DNA of 33,346 bases from positions 1-33,346 of the forward strand of contig CAYWPT010000007.1 in the NCBI GenBank assembly GCA_964460605.1. Reading direction: 5' to 3'. Below the pieces are notes generated by a model that saw only the letters and a program-made list of their open reading frames with translations, was not told the origin of the DNA and searched no databases. The position numbers and the translations under genes are program-made. Shown piece after piece: positions 1-5,224 of this stretch (its first letter is position 1; every line of letters begins with the position of its first letter). Origin of the DNA: CAYFJV01 sp964460605. Lineage in GTDB: Archaea > Nanobdellota > Nanobdellia > Woesearchaeales > GW2011-AR9.

Positions 1-1
1 T

Positions 2-352
2 ACTAAAAATAAATTTTTTTTTGGTGCAAGCAATTTAACAATAAAAAAAGGTGATATTGCTAAGAAATTGACTGAGAAAAATATTGATTTAATTACTTTG
101 GATCTCCCTCATCCTTGGGAAGTAATTGCTGTGGCAGAGAAATCTTTAAAGCGTGGTGGATATCTTGTTATTTATCTTCCAAATCTTTTACAGCTAAGAA
201 CTTTTTATGCAGCTTTGAAAGGAAGTCCAATCAAATTTTTAGAAACTATAGAATTGATTGAAAGAAAATGGAAGATTGAAGATACTATAATGAGGCCAGA
301 GACAAATATGGTTGGTCACACTGCATTTTTAACATTTTGCAGAAAGTTATAG
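2..352 (+). CDS. trmI: tRNA (adenine-57/58-N1)-methyltransferase TrmI, C-terminal part (5' truncated by window)
   Basis: The reading frame is open from base 2, so the gene begins before the window. The visible 116 residues match the second half of the class I SAM-dependent TrmI family, which methylates A57/A58 in the T loop of archaeal tRNA. Diagnostic pieces are DLITLDLPHPWE (the catalytic-site Asp-Leu-Pro-x-Pro-Trp motif), a Gly-Gly turn followed by YLVIYLPN, and the C-terminal RPETNMVGHTAFLTFCRKL, the usual arginine-proline / Gly-His-Thr ending of archaeal TrmI. The SAM-binding first half lies upstream and is not seen. The stop is TAG at 350-352. About 100 nt of highly structured spacer separate it from dut on the same strand. 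Confidence 0.85.
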   Translation, partial: TKNKFFFGASNLTIKKGDIAKKLTEKNIDLITLDLPHPWEVIAVAEKSLKRGGYLVIYLPNLLQLRTFYAALKGSPIKFLETIELIERKWKIEDTIMRPETNMVGHTAFLTFCRKL

Positions 353-363
353 TTGGGGTGACT

Positions 364-416
364 AGCAATTGAAACTATCGTTTCAGTGTTTCCTTTGGAA
401 ACAATCAAAGATTGCT
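364..416 (+). ncRNA. Folded intergenic element: candidate three-way-junction RNA
   Basis: Bases 364-369 (AGCAAT) pair with 411-416 (ATTGCT). Inside this stem are two further perfect hairpins: 370-375 with 380-385 (TGAAAC/GTTTCA, 4-nt loop) and 388-393 with 397-402 (GTTTCC/GGAAAC, 3-nt loop). The result is a compact three-way junction of 53 nt between trmI and dut. The GAAAC and GTTTC halves can also pair across hairpins, so two alternative folds are possible. No C/D or H/ACA signature is convincing and no separate promoter is clear, so it may be an mRNA element rather than a free RNA. Confidence 0.35.
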
Positions 417-423
417 GAACTAA

Positions 424-445
424 TTTTTAGGTTGTCGCCTAAAAA
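424..445 (+). promoter_or_regulatory. Hairpin directly in front of the dut ribosome binding site
   Basis: TTTTTAGG (424-431) pairs with CCTAAAAA (438-445) around the loop TTGTCG, an 8-bp stem ending 2 nt before the Shine-Dalgarno-like GAGGTGA (448-453) of dut. It could stop transcripts from trmI or shape ribosome access to dut. Which of these applies cannot be told from sequence. Confidence 0.45.
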
Positions 446-458
446 TGAGGTGAATTAA

Positions 459-884
459 ATGGTAATTAAAATTAAACGTTTAACAGAGTCAGCTAAACTT
501 CCTACTTATGCTAAGGAAGGTGACGCTGGTATGGATTTCTATGCAGATGAGTCTTTAGTTCTTGCTCCAGGTGACCGCCGTGGTATTTCAACTGGTATTT
601 CTATGCAGATTCCAACAGGTTATGTTGGATTAATCTGGGACAAATCAGGTGTAGCATTCAAAGGTGGATTAAAAACCATGGGTGGCGTACTCGATTCTGG
701 ATACCGTGGTGAAATTAAAATAATTCTACACAATCTTTCAACTGAGTCCTATTCTATTGAAAAAGGAAATAAAGTTGCACAGATGCTTATTCAAGCTGTA
801 GAGCAAAGAGAATTAGTTGAAGTAGATAGTTTAGAAGAAAGTGACCGTGGCGAAGGTGGTTTTGGATCTACTGGTTTGCAGTAG
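459..884 (+). CDS. dut: Trimeric dUTP pyrophosphatase (dUTPase)
   Basis: Hydrolyses dUTP to dUMP and pyrophosphate, keeping uracil out of DNA and supplying dUMP for thymidylate synthesis. All five dUTPase motifs are visible in 141 residues: motif 1 GDAGMDFYA, motif 2 DKSGVAFKGGLKTMGG, motif 3 VLDSGYRGEIKIILHN with the catalytic Asp and uracil-pocket Tyr, motif 4 GNKVAQMLIQ, and the C-terminal arm motif 5 RGEGGFGSTG that closes over the nucleotide. Length and order are normal for the homotrimeric family. ATG at 459 is chosen because GAGGTGA lies 5 nt upstream. The alternative, dCTP deaminase, is excluded by the complete motif 5. Confidence 0.95.
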   Translation: MVIKIKRLTESAKLPTYAKEGDAGMDFYADESLVLAPGDRRGISTGISMQIPTGYVGLIWDKSGVAFKGGLKTMGGVLDSGYRGEIKIILHNLSTESYSIEKGNKVAQMLIQAVEQRELVEVDSLEESDRGEGGFGSTGLQ

Positions 885-895
885 ATTTAGTAAAG

Positions 896-968
896 CGCCC
901 GGGGCCAGATTTGAACTGGCGACCTGATGGTTAACAGCCATCCGCTCTAACCACTAAGCCACCCGGGC
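896..968 (-). tRNA. tRNA-Asn (anticodon GTT)
   Basis: Read on the minus strand, a complete 73-nt cloverleaf is present. The 7-bp acceptor stem is GCCCGGG (968-962) with CCCGGGC (903-897), the discriminator is G at 896, the anticodon loop CTGTTAA puts GTT at 935-933, and the T-arm contains GTTCAAATC. The 3' CCA is not encoded, as is common in archaea. No intron is seen. A TATA box at 993-1000 sits about 28 bp from the mature 5' end. Confidence 0.97.
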
Positions 969-992
969 ATAAGGCATTTGAGTCGTGGGTGA

Positions 993-1000
993 TTTATAAA
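993..1000 (-). promoter_or_regulatory. TATA box for tRNA-Asn
   Basis: On the minus strand the sequence reads AAAACTTTATAAATC, an A-rich BRE followed by TTTATAAA. The box centre is about 28 bp upstream of the first tRNA base (968), so initiation is predicted at 968-970, essentially at nucleotide G1 of the mature tRNA. Confidence 0.6.
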
Positions 1001-1094
1001 GTTTTGGATATAATTAAGGTTATTTTTACCTTATTCTCAAATGCAGACATAAGAGTACATATAATCTTAAAAGCATATTTCCGCTCAACTCTTG

Positions 1095-1217
1095 ATGCAA
1101 GGGGGAATCCATTGGGAAGTTGTGGTATTGATGGGCTTTATAGTAAATGTTATAGGCCTTATCATATCAATGTTGATTACTCAAGGTCTTCTTTGGTTTA
1201 GAGATAAGATGATTTGA
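1095..1217 (+). CDS. Putative small single-span membrane protein
   Basis: A 40-residue frame starting MQGGIHWEVVVLMG and ending FRDKMI. Residues about 8-33 are almost entirely hydrophobic and form one membrane span, followed by a short charged tail. It stops 4 nt before the next small membrane protein, which suggests an operon of tiny membrane proteins. No Shine-Dalgarno sequence is obvious before the ATG; the TTG immediately upstream is in frame. A competing frame over the same bases (989-1201) has no plausible composition. I do not recognise a family. Confidence 0.4.
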   Translation: MQGGIHWEVVVLMGFIVNVIGLIISMLITQGLLWFRDKMI

Positions 1218-1221
1218 AAAT

Positions 1222-1530
1222 ATGGGACTTATAACAGGAATTAAAAAAATATTTGCGGCGTTTGGCATTGTGATAAGCAGAGCTTTATTCTTATGGTGGC
1301 TTTCAGTAATCATTGTTGTAGACATCTTTTTATTTGTGTATCATGTTTTAATTACAAATGGTATGTATCCACCAATGGCACTATTGCTTTTGGAAATAAC
1401 AGCATTTGTACCTATTAGTGTATTAGCAATTATATTTGGAGGAAGAAGGAATGGCAGATTACGAAATTCGTCTAGACAAGACAGTCAGCGAGAAAGTTAT
1501 GCAGGACTTGAAAGTAGAACAAGAATATAA
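1222..1530 (+). CDS. Putative small membrane protein, two spans, overlapping the next gene
   Basis: 102 residues. Two hydrophobic stretches (about 20-44 and 50-73) are followed by a basic, low-hydrophobicity tail rich in Arg, Ser and Gln. The tail is encoded over the first 80 nt of the following gene in another frame, which is unusual in this compact but otherwise lightly overlapping region. Either the membrane protein really ends in this basic tail, or a frameshift (biological or assembly) near 1438-1450 separates a membrane part from the cytoplasmic protein downstream, whose frame is open from 1427. Family not recognised. Confidence 0.5.
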   Translation: MGLITGIKKIFAAFGIVISRALFLWWLSVIIVVDIFLFVYHVLITNGMYPPMALLLLEITAFVPISVLAIIFGGRRNGRLRNSSRQDSQRESYAGLESRTRI

Positions 1531-1795
1531 CTACTTTGGATTAGAAATGACTTGGGATGGTCAAACTATTCATTTAACTAATGTAAGTGAGTATAAAGAA
1601 GTTCCTGGTATTAAAAAAGCTTTTAGAGCTAATGCAAAATTTATTCTTGCCTTTATGTGTGAGTTACATGAAACTAATGGGAAGCTCTATGAAGGATCAA
1701 ATGTTATTGATGCTTATTATGGTCGGGATGATCCCAGTTTAGCAGATGATATTTGGAATAGTATCAAACGTTGGGTTGCAATTGCTTTCAAATAG
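1451..1795 (+). CDS. Uncharacterised small soluble protein
   Basis: 114 residues beginning MADYEIRLDKTVSEK. ATG 1451 is chosen over an upstream in-frame TTG because GGAGGA lies 7 nt before it. The composition is that of a real soluble protein: an acidic and aromatic N-terminal half with a probable beta hairpin (GLEMTWDGQTIHLTNV), then a helical region GIKKAFRANAKFILAFMCEL and a C-terminal helix rich in Trp. No catalytic motif or known domain was recognised. It overlaps the end of the preceding two-span membrane protein and may function with it. Confidence 0.7.
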   Translation: MADYEIRLDKTVSEKVMQDLKVEQEYNYFGLEMTWDGQTIHLTNVSEYKEVPGIKKAFRANAKFILAFMCELHETNGKLYEGSNVIDAYYGRDDPSLADDIWNSIKRWVAIAFK

Positions 1796-1801
1796 GTGAA
1801 G

Positions 1802-1815
1802 TTTTTTTAAAAAAA
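1802..1815 (+). promoter_or_regulatory. TATA-like element for the VOC gene
   Basis: A TTTTTTTAAAAAAA tract centred about 27 nt before the ATG at 1835, with no Shine-Dalgarno sequence between, as expected for a leaderless archaeal transcript. Confidence 0.4.
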
Positions 1816-1834
1816 GGTTTATCTCTGTACAATT

Positions 1835-2185
1835 ATGATAGAAAAAATATATGCTATTTGGACTTATGTAAATGATGTTAAAGAGTCAAGAAACTTTTAT
1901 GAAAATATTCTTGGCTTGAAATTTAAATTAGCAGATGGGGATTGGATTGAATTCGATCTTAATGGGACCTCATTTGCAATTCTACAAAGGGAAGCTAGTC
2001 AGGGACCATTAAAAGCACAAAAAATGAGAACAATGTTTCAGGTAGGTGATATTAACAAAATGAAAGTAAGATTAATTGAGAATAATGTAACATTAATTGG
2101 AGATATCAGGCAAGAAAATTATGGGAAATTATTGACTTTTGAAGATCCAAATGGTCATTGGTTAGAGTTATTTGAAGCAAAATAA
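1835..2185 (+). CDS. VOC (glyoxalase/bleomycin-resistance) superfamily protein
   Basis: 116 residues forming the typical paired beta-alpha-beta-beta-beta modules of the vicinal oxygen chelate fold. The first module is IYAIWTYVNDVKESRNFYENILGLKF (seen at residues 5-30) and the second ends GKLLTFEDPNGHWLELFE, the standard phenylalanine-Asp-Pro-x-Gly-His metal-site motif with final Glu as metal ligand. Substrate cannot be deduced: the superfamily covers glyoxalases, dioxygenases, epimerases and drug-binding proteins. It is convergent with the next gene: its TAA (2183-2185) directly abuts the other stop codon. Confidence 0.85.
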   Translation: MIEKIYAIWTYVNDVKESRNFYENILGLKFKLADGDWIEFDLNGTSFAILQREASQGPLKAQKMRTMFQVGDINKMKVRLIENNVTLIGDIRQENYGKLLTFEDPNGHWLELFEAK

Positions 2186-2449
2186 TTATCTCTTCAACCC
2201 AACTCCATACACATCTTGTGCAATCCTAGCCATTTTTTCTTTATCTTCACAATTCTTGAACAATAACTCACCAAAACCATGGCAAATTATTTCAATCCCT
2301 TCAATTTTAAGAAGCAAAAGAATTTTTGTTTCCATAACTACTGGAAATTTTCTTTTAATGGCAGCTAAATCTAACTTCCTTGTTTTTTTTAATTTAGCAG
2401 AATACGCTGCTTTTGTTTTACATTTTTCTAAACTATACAATTCTTTCAT
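2186..2449 (-). CDS. Small conserved basic protein of unknown function
   Basis: 87 residues, MKELYSLEKCKTKAAYSAKL at the N-terminus and a C-terminal IEIICHGFGELLFKNCEDKE. The composition (Lys-rich helix followed by an alternating hydrophobic strand region and an acidic helix) is that of a folded globular protein. It reads like a lineage-conserved archaeal protein, but I cannot assign a family. Two Cys residues (in EKC and KNC) do not make a zinc motif. It has its own promoter in the divergent spacer with the 2552 gene and abuts the VOC stop at its 3' end. Confidence 0.75.
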   Translation of the reverse strand: MKELYSLEKCKTKAAYSAKLKKTRKLDLAAIKRKFPVVMETKILLLLKIEGIEIICHGFGELLFKNCEDKEKMARIAQDVYGVGLKR

Positions 2450-2496
2450 TAAAAGTTCATTTCCACACCTTATTTTTAAATATACCTACCAAAGAA

Positions 2497-2504
2497 TTTA
2501 TATA
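2497..2504 (+). promoter_or_regulatory. TATA box of the 2552 membrane protein (divergent promoter region)
   Basis: TTTATATA lies about 50 nt before ATG 2552. Initiation about 25 nt downstream would leave a leader of roughly 25 nt containing the strong GAGGTGAT (2540-2547) ribosome site. A-T-rich TATA-like boxes on the opposite strand in the same spacer can serve the 2449 gene. Confidence 0.5.
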
Positions 2505-2551
2505 CTCAATTTACTTCATTAAAAAATAGCTTTTGTACTGAGGTGATTACT

Positions 2552-2944
2552 ATGGCTAAAAGAAAAAGTTCAAAATCAAAAAAATCAAGAAGTTCAAGCA
2601 AAACTGGAAAGGAAGTTCATCAACTTGCACACTACGCATTCTTTGCTGGTATTTTAATCGCAATAATTGCTGGATTATTTAGAGATTTAGTTGCTCCAGA
2701 AGTATTAATGACCACTCTAGTGATTATTGGTTTCTTTGTAGGATTGTTTAATTTAACAGCAAAAGAAACAACTCCTTTCTTAGTTGCAACAATTGCTTTA
2801 ATGCTTGCAGGTATCGTTAACTTAGGTTTAATTCCAGGTGTTGGAATTTATTTAAGATCTATCTTAAGCAACATTGTTGTCTTTGTTGTTCCTGGTGCAA
2901 TAATCGTTGGATTAAAAGCAATTTGGAATTTGGCTTCTGACTAA
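2552..2944 (+). CDS. Small four-span membrane protein
   Basis: 130 residues. The N-terminus (first 20 residues) is extremely Lys/Ser-rich and should stay cytoplasmic. Then come about four hydrophobic spans, roughly residues 28-43, 51-68, 78-97 and 105-125, separated by very short loops. ATG 2552 is preferred over an in-frame GTG at 2543 because GAGGTGAT overlaps that GTG and is well spaced for 2552. The basic N-terminal Lys/Ser/Arg pattern resembles the start of the LamG surface protein at the far end of the window. No domain was recognised. Confidence 0.8.
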   Translation: MAKRKSSKSKKSRSSSKTGKEVHQLAHYAFFAGILIAIIAGLFRDLVAPEVLMTTLVIIGFFVGLFNLTAKETTPFLVATIALMLAGIVNLGLIPGVGIYLRSILSNIVVFVVPGAIIVGLKAIWNLASD

Positions 2945-3025
2945 GAGAAGCAATTTATTTCTTTTTAATTTATTTTAAGTGATTTAAAGTAATTTCATTA
3001 GGTGATTAGAATTTATAAGAAACAG

Positions 3026-3124
3026 ATGGAATGCCCTTTTTGTAAATACAAATTTATGTCATTTATATTTTCTGGTCTGAAGGGAGTGTATTGTCCTTAT
3101 TGTAAGAATAGGGTGAAAGTTTAA
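3026..3124 (+). CDS. Mini zinc-ribbon protein
   Basis: A 32-residue frame with CPFC near the N-terminus and CPYC near the C-terminus, 20 residues apart: a complete Cys4 zinc-ribbon ending in NRVKV. Such a pattern is unlikely by chance in an AT-rich spacer. An in-frame GTG at 3002 would add eight residues (MIRIYKKQ), so the true start is uncertain; ATG 3026 gives the minimal ribbon. The stop overlaps the TATA box proposed for the DUF368 gene. Likely role: a nucleic-acid or protein-binding zinc module, unproven. Confidence 0.6.
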   Translation: MECPFCKYKFMSFIFSGLKGVYCPYCKNRVKV

Positions 3125-3128
3125 ATAG
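3120..3128 (+). promoter_or_regulatory. TATA box for the DUF368 gene
   Basis: TTTAAATAG lies 21-29 nt before ATG 3149, which suggests transcription starts at or within a few bases of the start codon. It overlaps the stop codon of the zinc-ribbon gene. Confidence 0.45.
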
Positions 3129-3148
3129 TTCTTAGGAAGAAAAGTTCT

Positions 3149-4000
3149 ATGGTTAAATTTGGGAAAGAAAGTGTACTTATTTTTCTTAAGGGTTTTCTAA
3201 TGGGTATTGCAGATACAATTCCAGGAGTTTCCGGTGGAACAATAGCTTTTATTACTGGAATCTATCATAGATTAATTCATGCGTTTAGTCATATTAATTT
3301 AAGATTCATAACTCTATCTCTAAGAGGAAAATTCAAGGAATCTTTAAATATTTTGAAAAATCATGACTGGGCTTTATTTATTCCATTGGGTTTAGGTATT
3401 GTAAGTGCAATTTTATTATTCTCACAAGTAATATTATACTTATTAACAAACTATGCTGGCTTCACTTTTGCCTTTTTTGCTGGACTTATTCTTGCTTCAG
3501 CACTGATAATTCAAAAGCACACACAAAAATTTGATGTAAAATCTTTATTTTTTTCAGTATTAGGGTTTGTTTTAGCTTTCTTTTTAGTTTCAGAAACAGC
3601 TTTTTCTATCAATCATTCAGCTATAGTTATTTTCCTCTCTGGTTTTGTTGCAATCTCTGCAATGTTACTCCCTGGAATCTCTGGAGCTTTTATTTTATTA
3701 CTCCTAGGACAATATAATTATATTTTAGATGCATTACATAATTTTAACTTTCTAGTTATCCTAGAATTTGCGTTAGGTGCAATCCTCGGATTATTATTCT
3801 TTTCAAAATTTCTTGACTTTTTGTTAGAAAAACATAAGAATACTACTTACTTTTTTTTAATTGGTTTAATGTTAGGTTCTTTAAGGCTACCTTACTTGAC
3901 AATTAGGGATACAGAAGGGTTTTCTTTTTTGATTTTGTTATTTGCAATTCTAGCATTTATTTTAGTATTTATACTTGAGAAAAAAGCTAATACAAAATAA
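3149..4000 (+). CDS. DUF368 family membrane protein, probable polyprenyl-phosphate carrier transporter
   Basis: 283 residues with about eight membrane spans. The N-terminus contains the family hallmark GIADTIPGVSGGTIAFITGI, and a second related repeat SGFVAISAMLLPGISGAFIL is seen near residue 165, matching the internal two-fold repeat of DUF368. Bacterial members (PopT type) return undecaprenyl phosphate across the membrane during envelope synthesis. By analogy this one would recycle a dolichyl or polyprenyl phosphate used for surface glycans in an archaeon; that step is inference. Length is typical. It appears to be a single-gene unit with a TATA box close to its ATG. Confidence 0.85.
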   Translation: MVKFGKESVLIFLKGFLMGIADTIPGVSGGTIAFITGIYHRLIHAFSHINLRFITLSLRGKFKESLNILKNHDWALFIPLGLGIVSAILLFSQVILYLLTNYAGFTFAFFAGLILASALIIQKHTQKFDVKSLFFSVLGFVLAFFLVSETAFSINHSAIVIFLSGFVAISAMLLPGISGAFILLLLGQYNYILDALHNFNFLVILEFALGAILGLLFFSKFLDFLLEKHKNTTYFFLIGLMLGSLRLPYLTIRDTEGFSFLILLFAILAFILVFILEKKANTK

Positions 4001-4008
4001 GTATTACT

Positions 4009-4026
4009 AAAGAAACGTTTAAAATA
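4009..4026 (+). promoter_or_regulatory. Candidate promoter driving the 4040-4209 spacer
   Basis: AAAGAAACGTTT followed by AAAATA. The same 12 bases AAAGAAACGTTT occur at 15265-15276 in front of trxB, where they form the BRE/TATA region of a coding gene. Initiation about 25 nt downstream would start near 4045, inside a spacer with no open frame. Confidence 0.4.
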
Positions 4027-4039
4027 ATTAGCCAGAAAT

Positions 4040-4209
4040 CCTATCTACGAACAAAATAGGCATAGGCAGCTATTTATTTTGGAGAGTCAGCATAAATTGA
4101 ATTAGATTTGGGATGCCTTGCTGTTGATTGAGTTAAATTTCCAAGAAGAACACTTGGTAAAACAGTAAAGAAATCTAGAAAAAGAAGATAAAATATTTCC
4201 TTCTTTTTT
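4040..4209 (+). ncRNA. Possible structured non-coding RNA with terminator
   Basis: The 223-nt gap between DUF368 and the regulator holds no credible open frame but several pairings: CCTAT 4040-4044 with ATAGG 4056-4060; GGCAT 4059-4063 with ATGCC 4113-4117; CTGTT 4121-4125 with AACAG 4161-4165 enclosing CCAAG 4141-4145 / CTTGG 4153-4157. It ends in AAAAAGAAG 4179-4187 / CTTCTTTTT 4200-4208 followed by a nine-T run (4216-4224). A promoter-like motif precedes it. Family not recognised; boundaries are approximate. Confidence 0.3.
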
Positions 4210-4223
4210 ATTAAGTTTTTTTT

Positions 4224-4616
4224 TTATAATTTTTGATCAACTTCTCTAGCAATTTTAATCAAATTATTAAAAGTATTGTCTATGTCTCTTTTAATCTCTT
4301 CAATTAATCTTTCTAAATTATTTTCTCTAAGGATGTATGAATTGTGTTCTCTAATTACTAAGCCTGCGTTCATAAGCATGTTAAGGTGATGTACAACTGT
4401 TCCTCTAGTAAGTCCTAAACGTTCTGCAATCTCATCAGAAGAAATATGTCGTGGTATTTTTGACCTTTTAAGTAAGATTATAAAAATTCTAAAAGCACTA
4501 CTGTTTTTATCTCTTAAACTAAAGAGGCCTAAAGAATTACCTATGTATTGAAGCTCAGCATTTACATTGTTTGCAGTCTCTCTTCTAGTTCTAATAATGG
4601 TAATCTTACTAATCAT
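4224..4616 (-). CDS. ArsR-like winged-helix transcriptional regulator, candidate heat-shock regulator
   Basis: 130 residues. A winged-helix domain occupies about 35-100: ISSDEIAERLGLTRGTVVHH is the helix-turn-helix, followed by LNMLMNAGLVIREHNSYIL, the wing. The C-terminal helix EEIKRDIDNTFNNLIKIARE probably dimerises. No metal-binding Cys/His cluster of the ArsR sensor type is present. It is transcribed divergently from grpE-dnaK-dnaJ, sharing a 108-bp promoter region, the classic position for a local regulator; archaeal heat-shock repressors such as Phr are also winged-helix proteins. An ATATTTAAA box at 4648-4640 lies 24-32 nt before the ATG. Confidence 0.85.
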   Translation of the reverse strand: MISKITIIRTRRETANNVNAELQYIGNSLGLFSLRDKNSSAFRIFIILLKRSKIPRHISSDEIAERLGLTRGTVVHHLNMLMNAGLVIREHNSYILRENNLERLIEEIKRDIDNTFNNLIKIAREVDQKL

Positions 4617-4652
4617 GCTAGTGTAATGTTGTTGTTTTTTTTAAATATTTCC

Positions 4653-4667
4653 CGAAAGATTTATATA
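4653..4667 (+). promoter_or_regulatory. BRE/TATA promoter of the grpE-dnaK-dnaJ operon
   Basis: CGAAAGA (4653-4659, BRE) directly followed by TTTATATA (4660-4667). This is the strongest archaeal-type promoter in the window. Initiation is predicted near 4690, giving a leader of about 35 nt before ATG 4725 with AAGGTG as ribosome site. Confidence 0.75.
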
Positions 4668-4691
4668 TAGCGTGCATTTAAAGCAATCCAA

Positions 4692-4708
4692 GTCGGCTTA
4701 AAGCCAAC
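4692..4708 (+). promoter_or_regulatory. Candidate operator: 17-bp imperfect palindrome at the chaperone operon start site
   Basis: GTCGGCTTAAAGCCAAC is symmetric about 4700 except for one C/A mismatch pair (half-sites GGCTT and AAGCC). It lies just downstream of the TATA box, at the predicted start of transcription, the usual place for archaeal repressor operators. The divergent winged-helix regulator is the obvious binder (inference). Confidence 0.45.
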
Positions 4709-4724
4709 GAGAAAGGTGTAAAGA

Positions 4725-5204
4725 ATGAAAGAAAATATTGAAGAAAATATTGAAAATCAAACTAAAGAAGGAGAAAAAACTCCCTCATCTGACGAATTAT
4801 TAGCTCTTTTACAAAGAAAACAAGCTGAATTTGAAAATTATAGAAAACAATCTGAGAAAAGGAGTATAGAGATGCAAGAAATGTCAACTAAACATATTAT
4901 CATTGAATTATTACCTGTTGTTGATAATTTTACTCTTGCTCTAAAGAACACTGAAAGTCATGAAGACTTTGTAACTGGTGTGAAAAATATTCATGAGCAG
5001 TTAATGAGGTTATTAGAAGATCATCAAGTTAAAATAATTAATACTGGTGGAAAATTTGATCCTCATAAACACGAGGCATTAATGAAGACTCCTTCAGAAA
5101 AAGAGGAAGATGAAATTTTGGAAGTATTTCAAAATGGTTTTACCTTACATGATAAGGTAATAAGGCACGCAAAAGTAAAAGTGAGTGCAGGAAAAGAAAA
5201 TTAA
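4725..5204 (+). CDS. grpE: GrpE nucleotide exchange factor
   Basis: 159 residues; exchanges ADP for ATP on DnaK. An acidic N-terminal tail is followed by the long coiled-coil helix with AEFENYRKQSEKR (about residues 35-47), then LLPVVDNFTLALKN, and the beta-wing domain with GGKFDPHKHEAL and GFTLHDKVIRHAKVKV at the C-terminus, all standard GrpE motifs. First gene of the chaperone operon; a spacer of 20 nt leads to dnaK. Bacterial-type DnaK systems occur patchily in archaea through ancient transfer. Confidence 0.95.
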   Translation: MKENIEENIENQTKEGEKTPSSDELLALLQRKQAEFENYRKQSEKRSIEMQEMSTKHIIIELLPVVDNFTLALKNTESHEDFVTGVKNIHEQLMRLLEDHQVKIINTGGKFDPHKHEALMKTPSEKEEDEILEVFQNGFTLHDKVIRHAKVKVSAGKEN

Positions 5205-5224
5205 ATTTAATGAGGAAAAATAAA

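Noticed and set aside
364..445. CRISPR repeat, box C/D sRNA or attachment site
   Set aside because: There is a single copy, no spacers, no RUGAUGA box and no integrase gene or tRNA-end duplication nearby.
989..1201. 70-codon frame downstream of tRNA-Asn
   Set aside because: Composition is not protein-like, it starts within the tRNA promoter and competes with the better 1095-1217 membrane frame.
4040..4209. RNase P RNA or SRP RNA
   Set aside because: A GGAGAGTC stretch and an ACAG stretch vaguely recall RNase P core segments, but the P4 pairing and the remaining conserved blocks could not be identified, and the SRP domain IV loop is absent.
4074..4219. An open minus-strand frame in the spacer ending in a protein-like stretch (GNLTQSTARHPKSNSIYADS)
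   Set aside because: It has no start codon with a ribosome site and its upstream part is Lys/Asn run-through of poly-A. Kept as a non-coding spacer.
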